This document shows, piece after piece, positions 1 to 9,267 of a stretch of 64,000 bases of DNA. Below the pieces are notes generated by a model, which saw only the letters and a program-made list of their open reading frames with translations, was not told where the DNA came from and searched no databases. Every line of letters begins with the position of its first letter. Positions within the stretch are counted from its first letter, which is position 1. This stretch comes from Bradyrhizobium xenonodulans. Lineage in GTDB: Bacteria > Pseudomonadota > Alphaproteobacteria > Rhizobiales > Xanthobacteraceae. Made by a program: the position numbers and the translations under genes. The stretch spans positions 3,192,501 to 3,256,500 of the forward strand of contig NZ_CP089391.1 of NCBI RefSeq assembly GCF_027594865.1. Reading direction: 5' to 3'.

Positions 1-502
1 CGTGCGCTTCTGCGATGCCTTCAACATCCCGATCGTCACCTTCGTGGACGTGCCGGGCTTCCTGCCGGGCACCGCGCAGGAATATGGCGGCCTGATCAAG
101 CACGGCGCGAAACTCCTGTTCGCCTACTCGCAGTGCACCGTGACGCTGGTCACCATCATCACCCGCAAGGCCTATGGCGGCGCCTTCGACGTCATGGCCT
201 CCAAGGAGATCGGCGCCGACATGAACTATGCCTGGCCGACCGCCCAGATCGCGGTGATGGGCGCCAAGGGCGCGGTGGAGATCATCTTCCGCTCCGACAT
301 CGGCGATCCCGACAAGATCGCCGCGCGAACCAAGGAATACGAAGACCGCTTCCTCTCGCCGTTCATCGCGGCCGAGCGCGGCTACATCGACGACGTCATC
401 ATGCCCCATTCGACGCGGAAGCGGATCGCAAGGGCGCTAGCGATGCTGAAGGACAAGAAAATGGAAGCGCCGGCGAAGAAGCACGACAACATGCCGTTGT
501 GA
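1..502 (+). CDS. pccB: Propionyl-CoA carboxylase beta chain, C-terminal part (5' end outside window)
   Basis: Last 166 codons of the carboxyltransferase subunit of propionyl-CoA carboxylase, which moves CO2 from carboxybiotin to propionyl-CoA to give methylmalonyl-CoA. The visible part is the C-terminal carboxyltransferase domain: [17 protein letters not shown], then the oxyanion-type glycine segment [13 protein letters not shown], then [12 protein letters not shown], and the usual tail KKHDNMPL. The reading frame is open to the window edge, so the gene is truncated only by the window. The stop (TGA 500-502) is 8 bases before the start of the alpha subunit gene, so the two are almost certainly co-transcribed and translationally coupled. 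Confidence 0.95.
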   Translation, partial: VRFCDAFNIPIVTFVDVPGFLPGTAQEYGGLIKHGAKLLFAYSQCTVTLVTIITRKAYGGAFDVMASKEIGADMNYAWPTAQIAVMGAKGAVEIIFRSDIGDPDKIAARTKEYEDRFLSPFIAAERGYIDDVIMPHSTRKRIARALAMLKDKKMEAPAKKHDNMPL

Positions 503-510
503 GAAGAGCA

Positions 511-2526
<2,016 letters not shown>

Positions 2527-2588
2527 GCAGGCCATGTAGCCGCGATGCGTGGTTGACAATTAGGTCGGTAACCGGTGCGAGATAAGGA

Positions 2589-4727
2589 ATGTCGATGTCA
2601 TTTCCAGATGAATGGAAGAGGATTGCCGAGAAGGAACTAAAAGGCGATCCCATCGCGCTTGTGCGTAAGGTTCCGGAGGGCATTGAAGTCAAGCCGATCT
2701 ATACGGCTTCTGATTTAGATGGGATCGACCATCTGGACACGTTACCTGGCATGTCGCCGTTCGTTCGTGGTCCTAAGGCGACGATGTATACTGGCAGACC
2801 GTGGACAATCCGCCAGTATGCGGGATTCTCGACTGCAGAGGCGTCAAACGCATTCTATCGTTCGGCCCTTTCCTCAGGACAGAAGGGCTTGTCGGTTGCA
2901 TTCGACTTGGCGACCCACCGCGGCTATGATTCTGATCATCCTCGCGTCCTAGGTGATGTCGGGAAGGCGGGCGTTGCCATCGACTCAGTCGAAGACATGA
3001 AGATCCTCTTTGACGGCATTCCCCTCGGGGAAACGTCGGTGTCGATGACCATGAACGGAGCGATAATCCCCATTCTCGCAACCTTCATTGTCGCCGGTGA
3101 AGAGCAGGGAATTCCGCGCGAAGCTCTCTCGGGAACTGTCCAAAATGACATTCTGAAGGAGTTCATGGTCCGCAATACATACATTTATCCGCCGGAACCA
3201 TCGATGCGCATTGTTGCTGACATTATAGCGTTCACCGCGCAGAACATGCCGCGCTTCAACTCCATCTCGATTTCAGGCTACCATATGCAAGAGGCGGGGG
3301 CGACGCTCGTCCAGGAGTTGGCCTTTACGCTCGCTGATGGACGTGAATACGTCCGGTCTGCTCTTGCCAAGGGCCTTAACATCGATGACTTCGCAGGGCG
3401 GCTTTCATTCTTCTTCGCTATCGGAATGAATTTCTTCATGGAGGCGGCGAAGTTGCGCGCTGCTCGGCTTATCTGGTCGCGTGTTATGGCGGAATTCAAC
3501 CCTAAAATGCAGTTGTCCTTAGTGCTTCGTACGCACTGTCAGACGTCGGGAGTGTCGCTCCAGGAGCATGATCCGTATAACAATATCGTGCGGACCGCTT
3601 ATGAGGCCTTAGCCGCCGTTCTGGGCGGCACGCAATCGCTGCACACAAATTCGTTCGACGAAGCCATCGCATTGCCTACTGAGTTTTCGGCTCGGATTGC
3701 CCGGAACACCCAGCTGATCCTTCAGCATGAGACGGGCGTCGCCGACGTCGTCGATCCCCTCGCGGGATCCTACTATGTCGAGCGCCTGACGGACGATCTC
3801 GTCAAGGCTGCCTGGCAACTCATGGAGGAGGTCGAAGAGCGGGGAGGGATGGCGAACGCGATCGCGACAGGGTGGCCTAAGCGATTGATCGAAGAATCGG
3901 CGACGCGCAAGCAGGCCGCGATCGATCGCGGCGATCAGGTTATCGTCGGAGTTAATCGGTTTCGGCTTGAACAAGAGGAGCCAATCGACATTCTGGAGAT
4001 CGACAATTCGACTGTGCGCGCTTCGCAAATTCGCCGCCTGACCGATATCAAACGGTCGAGAGATTCTAAGAGCGTCTCCAGTGCGTTAGCTCGACTGACC
4101 CGGGTCGCGCAATCAGGTGAGGGAAATCTGCTGGAAGCCGCGATTGAGGCCGCTAGGTCTCGAGCAACCGTCGGCGAAATGTCTGATGCAATGCGGCAGG
4201 CTTTTGGAGATCACCAGGCGATACCCGATGTTGTTTCGAGTGTCTATGGCCCTGCTTATGGAAACGATGCCGAGTTCACCAATCTTGTCTCGCGGCTCGA
4301 CGAAGTGTCACAAGCGATTGGCGTGAGGCCAAAGATTATGGTCGCCAAGCTGGGACAAGATGGTCATGATCGAGGTGCGAAGGTTATTGCGTCGGCATTC
4401 GGCGATATGGGGTTCGATGTTGTTGCCGGTCCTTTGTTTCAGACGCCAGCCGAAGCTGCCGCGATGGCCGTTCAGGCAAAGGTACATGTTCTGGGGGTCT
4501 CGTCGCTCGCGGCCGGTCACAGGACGCTCGTTCCTCAGGTTGTCAGGGAGTTGAAGCTGGCTGGCGCTGGCGGCATCATTGTTGTTTGCGGGGGCGTCGT
4601 GCCACGGCAGGACTACGAGGAATTGTTTCGGAGCGGAGTGGCAGCCGTGTTTGGACCTGGTACCAACGTACTTGAGGCCGCTATGGCAGTTCTCGATCTT
4701 ATCGAGGGACGGCGAAGAAATCGCTGA
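2589..4727 (+). CDS. Methylmalonyl-CoA mutase, single-chain large type
   Basis: 712-residue adenosylcobalamin-dependent mutase converting methylmalonyl-CoA to succinyl-CoA, the step after propionyl-CoA carboxylation. The TIM-barrel part carries [16 protein letters not shown] and [16 protein letters not shown]; the C-terminal B12 domain (about 575-712) has [13 protein letters not shown], with His593 in DGHDRG as the cobalt ligand. Length and motifs are complete, so it should be active. Start ATG 2589 follows a weak GATAAGGA site. Composition is odd: it is much richer in A/T and in codons such as att, gtt and tta than pccA (for example 31 G/C in bases 3361-3420 against 36 in 1141-1200), and it lies at the edge of the integrase-bearing segment. 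Acquisition by transfer is an inference from composition and position. Confidence 0.93.
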   Translation: MSMSFPDEWKRIAEKELKGDPIALVRKVPEGIEVKPIYTASDLDGIDHLDTLPGMSPFVRGPKATMYTGRPWTIRQYAGFSTAEASNAFYRSALSSGQKGLSVAFDLATHRGYDSDHPRVLGDVGKAGVAIDSVEDMKILFDGIPLGETSVSMTMNGAIIPILATFIVAGEEQGIPREALSGTVQNDILKEFMVRNTYIYPPEPSMRIVADIIAFTAQNMPRFNSISISGYHMQEAGATLVQELAFTLADGREYVRSALAKGLNIDDFAGRLSFFFAIGMNFFMEAAKLRAARLIWSRVMAEFNPKMQLSLVLRTHCQTSGVSLQEHDPYNNIVRTAYEALAAVLGGTQSLHTNSFDEAIALPTEFSARIARNTQLILQHETGVADVVDPLAGSYYVERLTDDLVKAAWQLMEEVEERGGMANAIATGWPKRLIEESATRKQAAIDRGDQVIVGVNRFRLEQEEPIDILEIDNSTVRASQIRRLTDIKRSRDSKSVSSALARLTRVAQSGEGNLLEAAIEAARSRATVGEMSDAMRQAFGDHQAIPDVVSSVYGPAYGNDAEFTNLVSRLDEVSQAIGVRPKIMVAKLGQDGHDRGAKVIASAFGDMGFDVVAGPLFQTPAEAAAMAVQAKVHVLGVSSLAAGHRTLVPQVVRELKLAGAGGIIVVCGGVVPRQDYEELFRSGVAAVFGPGTNVLEAAMAVLDLIEGRRRNR

Positions 4728-4759
4728 TCGAGGCCCGGCCGCTTTGAAGTTGCACGGGC

Positions 4760-5210
4760 TTCGATCAGGGTGCGTTCTATTCATCCAAGCACTAGCGCGC
4801 GCCGCGAGCGTACGGCTGGCCCGCGGGGGTGATGGCCACTTCGGTTAGCGGCACGTCGAAGACGTCATGGAGAAGAAAAGCGGCCCGCTCCAGAGGGGAC
4901 AGACACTCGAGGGCCAGCATCAACGTGACCGTGACGTCGTCGGCGACGGTCTCGTCTGGCTCCATGGAACCCATGAGAGGATCTGGCAGCCAGGGTCCCA
5001 GGTAGGCTTCCCGGCGCGCCCGCGCGGCGCGGCGTCGTCAGGGCACAGGCGTGTGACGATGCGGGTTAGATGGGCGGGAGGCGAATCGACGTCATCCTCC
5101 ACCCCGACCCACCGCAGCCATGCGTCCTGAACGACCTCCTCCGCCTCGGCGAGCGAGCCCATCATCCGATAGGCCAGGCGTGTCAGGCGCCTGCGCTCCG
5201 CTCATCCGTC
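4760..5210 (-). pseudogene. Remnant of an ECF41-type (SigJ-like) sigma factor
   Basis: Read on the minus strand, one frame gives RLTRLAYRMMGSLAEAEE then VVQDAWLRW and LTRIVTRLC (sigma region 2 and linker, about 5205-5045). A shift near 5040 leads into a second frame with ARREAYLGPWLPDPL and then LECLSPLERAAFLLHDVFDVP (linker and region 4, about 5020-4835). The YxGPWLPxP linker is characteristic of the ECF41/SigJ group. A further shift after TEVA leaves SRTLAARASAW near 4795-4770, matching the family's terminal helix. The N-terminal part of region 2 is cut by an in-frame TGA near 5208 and the C-terminal SnoaL-like domain of this group is missing. It therefore carries at least two frameshifts and truncations and cannot be functional. 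Confidence 0.8.
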
Positions 5211-5403
5211 GGGGAGGGAGCAATAGCCTCGGCCTGGTACATTGGAAACATAGCCATCGCACTGCGACGCTGCCATCAGCGGCGACGACGTCGTACGAGA
5301 TCCGCCCCGCTGGCAAATAGAACAGCGCGCCCGCTTGCAAGGGCCTTCGAGCCGCTGCTCGGCTCATTAGCCGCCCGAATAACGGGCAATCGGAAAGGGC
5401 GCT

Positions 5404-5707
5404 TTGTCGTCCGGTGTGGGATACCGGATTGATCCGGCAAAACGAGAAGCGTTTCTGCAGGCGATCGCCGGCTTGGAGCAGAAACGACGGCGCGACGGCG
5501 CTTACGCGTGGGATCTCTTCGAGGACGCGGCTGTGAACGGCCGCTACCTGGAGGCTTTCAAGGTCGCCTCGTGGCTCGAGCACCTGAGGCAGCCCATCGC
5601 GTGACAAACGCTGACCGTGCATCCAGGATGCGATCGGCGGCGTCAGCGCATCAGCCGCTCCAACCATTACGCATTTCATCGCCACCGATCTTCGGATGCG
5701 CGATTAA
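5404..5707 (+). pseudogene. C-terminal remnant of an MFS_3 (enterobactin-exporter-like) transporter
   Basis: Three successive frames spell the soluble tail typical of MFS_3 family exporters of alphaproteobacteria. YRIDPAKREAFLQAI, RRRDGAYAWDLFEDAA and ASWLEHLRQ run to about 5590. After a shift comes RVTNADR, and after another shift QDAIGGVSASAAPTITHFIA, ending at TAA 5705-5707. The roughly 400-residue membrane part is absent, because the sequence upstream of 5404 is unrelated. This is a decayed fragment left by deletion and two frameshifts. The family call rests on the conserved order DGAYAW...FEDAA...SWLEHLRQ...RVTxADR. Confidence 0.7.
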
Positions 5708-6074
5708 GCGGGCTCATTCCCCTGCGGCGATCAGAAGCCGAAGGACCGGATTTGGCCAGAGTTGGCTTCGGGGAGCCTTATGGGGTCCGATCTGAAACCC
5801 GTCATTTTTTAAGTGGGTCATTTTTGGCGGGTTGAGTGTTACGGCTTCTCGCCTACGCGCCGTGTATTGCCAAGACGGACTCACAGCGGGCCGGAAAGCC
5901 CATCATGAGTCTGCGTTCCGCCGACAGCCACCACCTGTCGCAAGTCAGCTCATGGCGCAAGGCTGACGTGATGCAGTTACCCGCCGAAGTCCGCTCTCAA
6001 GGCCAAAGCAGGCAGGACGATCCCTTGCAGTTACATATTCAGCGAGCAGGTTCAAATTTGACGAAGGTCGCGCT
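5708..6074. other. Non-coding gap inside the eroded island
   Basis: No gene is recognisable on either strand. Short open frames are present but have no ribosome site or family-like sequence. The only structure noticed is a doubled GTCATTTTT motif near 5796-5823 and locally high A/T around 5800-5830. The stretch ends directly at the stop codon of the integrase. Confidence 0.5.
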
Positions 6075-7172
6075 CTAGCTGGCGACCAGGGTGGCTAGGA
6101 ATTGCTCCATTGATGGCTGTGCAGCTTTCTGCATCTTGTGCAGATCTTCGGGCTTGAGATTTGTATATCGGCGCAACATTCGCCAGTCTTTATGGCCTGT
6201 CACCATCGCAACCTGCTGTATCGAAAAGCCCGCTTCGAAGAGTCTACTTGTTCCTTCATGGCGCAAATCGTGAAAGCATAGGTCATCTATATCGATAGCG
6301 TTGCATGACCTGCGGAAGGCAGCTCCTACCGACTTCGAGTGGTATGGAAAAACGCGTCCGAGGCCGCGCGTGAGAATCCGCTGCTCGAGCATAAGCTGCC
6401 AGGCATCGTACCCGGTCGAATTGAGGAGAGGAACCACTTGGTGGTTTCCGTCTTTGCGTCGAGGATCTTTGCGGTCGCGAATAGTGACGGTTCGCTTTGA
6501 CATGTCGACATCAGTCCACTCGATGCGGCAGATCTCAGCTTGGCGCATTGCCGTCGCCACAGCAAAGCGAACAATTCTACCGAGTGGTAGATACTGTTGG
6601 GCGTTAGATTCGGTGTATCCGATCAGTCGATCGAGTTCATCTTGGCTAGGGCGCCGATCTCTCTCGTTTGACTTTCCGACGAGATCCAGGTGCTTTAGCG
6701 CAGCTCTGGCCAGCTGTACGTTCTCGACTGAAACGTTAATGCCGTGGACTGCGGCAGCGTGAAGTAGGATCGTTCGGATGAATGAGAAATCGATCGCAAG
6801 GGTCGCCGGTCCAGCGCCTTGAGCAGCTCGCTTTCGCCCGAACTCAATCAATCTCTCCCTGGTCAGCTCTTTGAGGTTTGTTCGTCCAAGCGAGATCTTG
6901 AGGGCCTTGAGCACCATCGACTTGGATCGTCGTACGGGCTTGCCGACTTGGGCAAGATCGTCGAGATGCAGGGTGATCAAATCGGAAAAAATTCGAGGCT
7001 GCTCAAAAGGCCGGGAACGTCGAATTGGGGTGCCGCGATCGATAGAGCGCTCCACATCAAGCGCCCATTCTTCAGCATCGCGCCGTCGCACGAACGTGTT
7101 TGCGATGTACTCGTTTTTCCTCCTGACCTGAACGCGCCAGCTTCCCGATCTGAGTTTTGTAAACGTCGGCAT
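6075..7172 (-). CDS. Tyrosine recombinase / site-specific integrase (dusA-associated type by position)
   Basis: 365 residues with a full tyrosine-recombinase catalytic set. Arg210 lies in ATAMRQAEI, His301 and Arg304 in CFHDLRHEG, His327 in VTGHKDW, and the nucleophile Tyr336 in MLRRYTNL. An N-terminal DNA-binding part (about 1-75, MPTFTKLRSGSWRVQV) and a core-binding helical domain (about 75-165) precede the catalytic domain. ATG at 7172-7170 is the first start. The gene is divergent from dusA and its start lies 148 bp from it, the arrangement described for integrases that use the 5' end of dusA as attachment site. The region directly upstream carries the phased repeats annotated separately. 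The gene is intact although its surroundings are decayed. Confidence 0.93.
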   Translation of the reverse strand: MPTFTKLRSGSWRVQVRRKNEYIANTFVRRRDAEEWALDVERSIDRGTPIRRSRPFEQPRIFSDLITLHLDDLAQVGKPVRRSKSMVLKALKISLGRTNLKELTRERLIEFGRKRAAQGAGPATLAIDFSFIRTILLHAAAVHGINVSVENVQLARAALKHLDLVGKSNERDRRPSQDELDRLIGYTESNAQQYLPLGRIVRFAVATAMRQAEICRIEWTDVDMSKRTVTIRDRKDPRRKDGNHQVVPLLNSTGYDAWQLMLEQRILTRGLGRVFPYHSKSVGAAFRRSCNAIDIDDLCFHDLRHEGTSRLFEAGFSIQQVAMVTGHKDWRMLRRYTNLKPEDLHKMQKAAQPSMEQFLATLVAS

Positions 7173-7174
7173 TG

Positions 7175-7280
7175 CGTGTGCACTCCACCCCGATTTCGTG
7201 TGCGCTACGTGTGCACCGGGAGATCAAATGCGGTACAAACGTGTGCAATTTTGGCTAGTTTGGAGTGCACACGTGTGCAC
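7175..7280. repeat. Helically phased CGTGTGCAc/a repeats, candidate recombinase arm-type sites
   Basis: Five direct copies of CGTGTGC(A/G)(C/A) start at 7175, 7197, 7208, 7240 and 7272, and one inverted copy lies at 7265-7273. The start-to-start spacings are 22, 11, 32 and 32 bp, close to 2, 1, 3 and 3 turns of B-DNA. Copies two and four differ at one base. The array begins 3 bp upstream of the integrase start and ends 40 bp before dusA, so bound protein would also cover the integrase promoter. Arm-type sites or sites for an autoregulatory directionality factor are the natural readings, by inference. Confidence 0.75.
7265..7280. promoter_or_regulatory. Perfect 16-bp palindrome GTGCACACGTGTGCAC
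   Basis: The last direct copy of the repeat array overlaps its inverted copy to make a perfect 16-bp palindrome without a central spacer. It lies between the divergent integrase and dusA starts, 93 bp from the former and 40 bp from the latter. A dimeric regulator or a recombination accessory protein could bind it; no protein is identified. Confidence 0.65.
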
Positions 7281-7320
7281 TTGTTCCTGTTCTAGTCCGT
7301 TGAAATGATAGGGTAAGTAA

Positions 7321-8316
7321 TTGGAATATCAAGGCTATCGCTTTTCCGTGGCACCCATGATGGATTGGACCGACCGGCATTGCCGGGTGTTCCATCGTCA
7401 CCTGACGCGACGGGCGCTGCTCTACACGGAGATGCTGACCACTGGCGTCATCATTCATGGCGACCGGGAGCGGCTGCTTGGGTTCGACGCGGTCGAGCAC
7501 AAGGTTGCGCTTCAGCTTGGCGGGTCGGATCCGCGCGAGCTCGCGCAGGCCGCGCGGATCGGCGAGGCGTTCGGCTATGACGAGATCAATCTCAATGTCG
7601 GCTGCCCGTCCGACCGCGTGAAGGATGGCCGCTTCGGTGCTTGCCTGATGGCGGAGCCGGAACTGGTGGCGCGGTGCGTCGAGGCGATGAAGGGCGCGGT
7701 CGCCGTTCCCGTCACGGTGAAATGCCGCATAGGCATCGATGACCAGGATCCGGAAGCCGCGCTCGACACGATCGCACGTGCAGTGGTCGCGTCCGGCTGC
7801 GATGCGCTGATCGTGCATGCCCGGAAAGCCTGGCTCAACGGTCTGTCGCCGAAGGAGAACCGCGACATCCCGCCGCTCGACTACGATCGCGTCTACCGCC
7901 TCAAGCGCGCGATGCCTGACGTGCCCGTCATCATCAATGGCGGCATCCCCGGCATCGGCGAGGCGAAAGCGCATCTTGAGCAAGTTGACGGCGTGATGCT
8001 CGGCCGCGCCGCCTATCAGGAGCCGTGGCGGCTACTCGGTGTCGATCAGGACATCTTCGGCGAGGCGGCGCCGCATGCGACCATGCAGGACGCGTTTGAG
8101 GCGATGATGCCGTATATCGAGGAGCAGCTCGCGCGGGGCACGCGGCTGCACGCCATCACGCGGCATTTCGTCGGCGCATTCCACGCCGTGCCCGGCGCAC
8201 GTGCCTTCCGCCGCCATCTTGCCGAGCAGGGGGTGAAGCCGGGCGCGGGCGTGGAGGTGCTGCGCGATGCCATCGCGCGTGTCGGTGCGCGCGCTCCGGC
8301 GGAAGTGGCCGCCTAA
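7321..8316 (+). CDS. dusA: tRNA-dihydrouridine synthase A
   Basis: 331-residue flavin enzyme reducing uridines in the D-loop of tRNA. The N-terminus RFSVAPMMDWTDRHCR is the DusA signature. The catalytic cysteine is Cys95 in LNVGCPSDRV, followed by KDGRFGACLM, VTVKCRIGID and IVHARKAWLNGLSPKENR, all DusA-specific. The TTG at 7321 has AGGG seven bases upstream and is the only start placed to include the conserved N-terminus. The 5' end is probably a hybrid made when the neighbouring element integrated, so the promoter and first codons may be element-derived (inference). Confidence 0.93.
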   Translation: MEYQGYRFSVAPMMDWTDRHCRVFHRHLTRRALLYTEMLTTGVIIHGDRERLLGFDAVEHKVALQLGGSDPRELAQAARIGEAFGYDEINLNVGCPSDRVKDGRFGACLMAEPELVARCVEAMKGAVAVPVTVKCRIGIDDQDPEAALDTIARAVVASGCDALIVHARKAWLNGLSPKENRDIPPLDYDRVYRLKRAMPDVPVIINGGIPGIGEAKAHLEQVDGVMLGRAAYQEPWRLLGVDQDIFGEAAPHATMQDAFEAMMPYIEEQLARGTRLHAITRHFVGAFHAVPGARAFRRHLAEQGVKPGAGVEVLRDAIARVGARAPAEVAA

Positions 8317-8325
8317 TCGCCATTA

Positions 8326-8357
8326 CGAAGAGCCGGATCGTGAAATCCGGCTCTTCG
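8326..8357. terminator. Hairpin between convergent dusA and the protease gene
   Basis: A 13-bp perfect stem, CGAAGAGCCGGAT (8326-8338) pairing with 8345-8357, with a 6-base loop, lies 10 bp after the dusA stop. There is no long T run on either side. It sits in the convergent gap and could serve both strands. Confidence 0.75.
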
Positions 8358-8436
8358 TCGATCTGTCTCAGCGGAACAGATCGAAATGATAGTTCACGCC
8401 GACGCGGAAAGTGTGGAATTTGGCGGCGTCTTGCGC

Positions 8437-8991
8437 TTAATCGACCGCCGTGCGCGAACGGCGGTGGCTGCTCTGGAGCTCCGGATAACCCGTGAGCATC
8501 AGTTTGTCGGCGCGCACGCCCCAGCTTTCCAGGCGGTCGAGGAAGCTCATGCCGAGCAGATTGGTTTTCATCTGCCCGCGCTGCATGACGAGCGCCGGCA
8601 CCGACTTCTCGACGAGGTGGCCGACGGAGAGACGGTCGAGCGTGAGGCGGGCTGCCTTGGTGTGGCCGGCCGCGGTTTCGAGGTCGACATTGTATTCGAG
8701 CATCTCGACAGGCAACCCGATCGCCTTCGCGGTTTCCCAGGTCAGCACCACGGAGGTCGCACCGGTATCGATCACCATCGGTGCGACAACGCCGTTGATC
8801 TTCGCACGCAGCGCGAACTCGCCACCCTGGCCGCGCTGGATCTGCACGGCGGGTGCGGGCGTCACTGCCGGTCCGCGGAACAAGTGCGAGACCTTGGTGC
8901 TCGCACGAGCAATCTGGTCGGGATCGCCATAGGCGACGACGGCACCGGCGGTGCCGGCGAGCATGATGAGGACGAGCAGGAAGCGGATCAT
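8437..8991 (-). CDS. Clan AA (retropepsin-like) aspartic protease, TIGR02281-type
   Basis: 184 residues, with an N-terminal hydrophobic segment (about 3-20, FLLVLIMLAGTAGAVV) that anchors or exports it, then a single retropepsin-like domain with the catalytic motif VIDTGATS (Asp75) and a later LGMSFLDRL turn. One-domain proteases of this type act as dimers. The ATG at 8991 is chosen over the upstream GTG 9012 because it has GGAGG six bases before it. It follows the DUF1289 gene by 28 bp and is probably co-transcribed with it; that pairing is frequent in alphaproteobacteria. The substrate is unknown. Confidence 0.82.
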   Translation of the reverse strand: MIRFLLVLIMLAGTAGAVVAYGDPDQIARASTKVSHLFRGPAVTPAPAVQIQRGQGGEFALRAKINGVVAPMVIDTGATSVVLTWETAKAIGLPVEMLEYNVDLETAAGHTKAARLTLDRLSVGHLVEKSVPALVMQRGQMKTNLLGMSFLDRLESWGVRADKLMLTGYPELQSSHRRSRTAVD

Positions 8992-9019
8992 TGCGCGCCT
9001 CCACAGGCGCACAGGCCCG

Positions 9020-9223
9020 TCAGGCGCGTTCGGTCGATCCCGCGATCGGCGCCAGTCCGGCGTCCGCCATGCGTGCCGGCAACAGCGCCATCACCGCCAG
9101 CCGTTCCACGCTCTCCATGGCGTGCCAGCGTGCGATCTCCGGCAAGGTCCGGCCGCAGCCGAAGCACAGCCTGGTCCTGGGATCGATCATGCAGACGGCG
9201 ACGCACGGCGTTTCTTTGCTCAT
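9020..9223 (-). CDS. DUF1289 small cysteine-rich protein
   Basis: About 67 residues starting MSKETPCVAVCMIDP and continuing RLCFGCGRTLPEIARW. The four cysteines in a CxxxC...CxxC pattern define DUF1289, a small predicted metal- or Fe-S-binding family of unknown function. An upstream in-frame start would add twelve residues that do not belong to the family. It lies upstream of the aspartic protease gene on the same strand. Confidence 0.85.
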   Translation of the reverse strand: MSKETPCVAVCMIDPRTRLCFGCGRTLPEIARWHAMESVERLAVMALLPARMADAGLAPIAGSTERA

Positions 9224-9267
9224 TTGGACATAGTGGGGGATCGTCGGGCATTTCTGCAAGCATGTCG

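Noticed and set aside
6040..6070. GGTTCAAAT near the integrase stop, like a tRNA T-arm
   Set aside because: No acceptor stem, anticodon arm or D-arm can be folded around it; the element uses dusA rather than a tRNA by position.
5836..6078. 80-codon plus-strand frame ending at the integrase
   Set aside because: No ribosome site, no family-like motif, overlaps the integrase stop; treated as non-coding gap.
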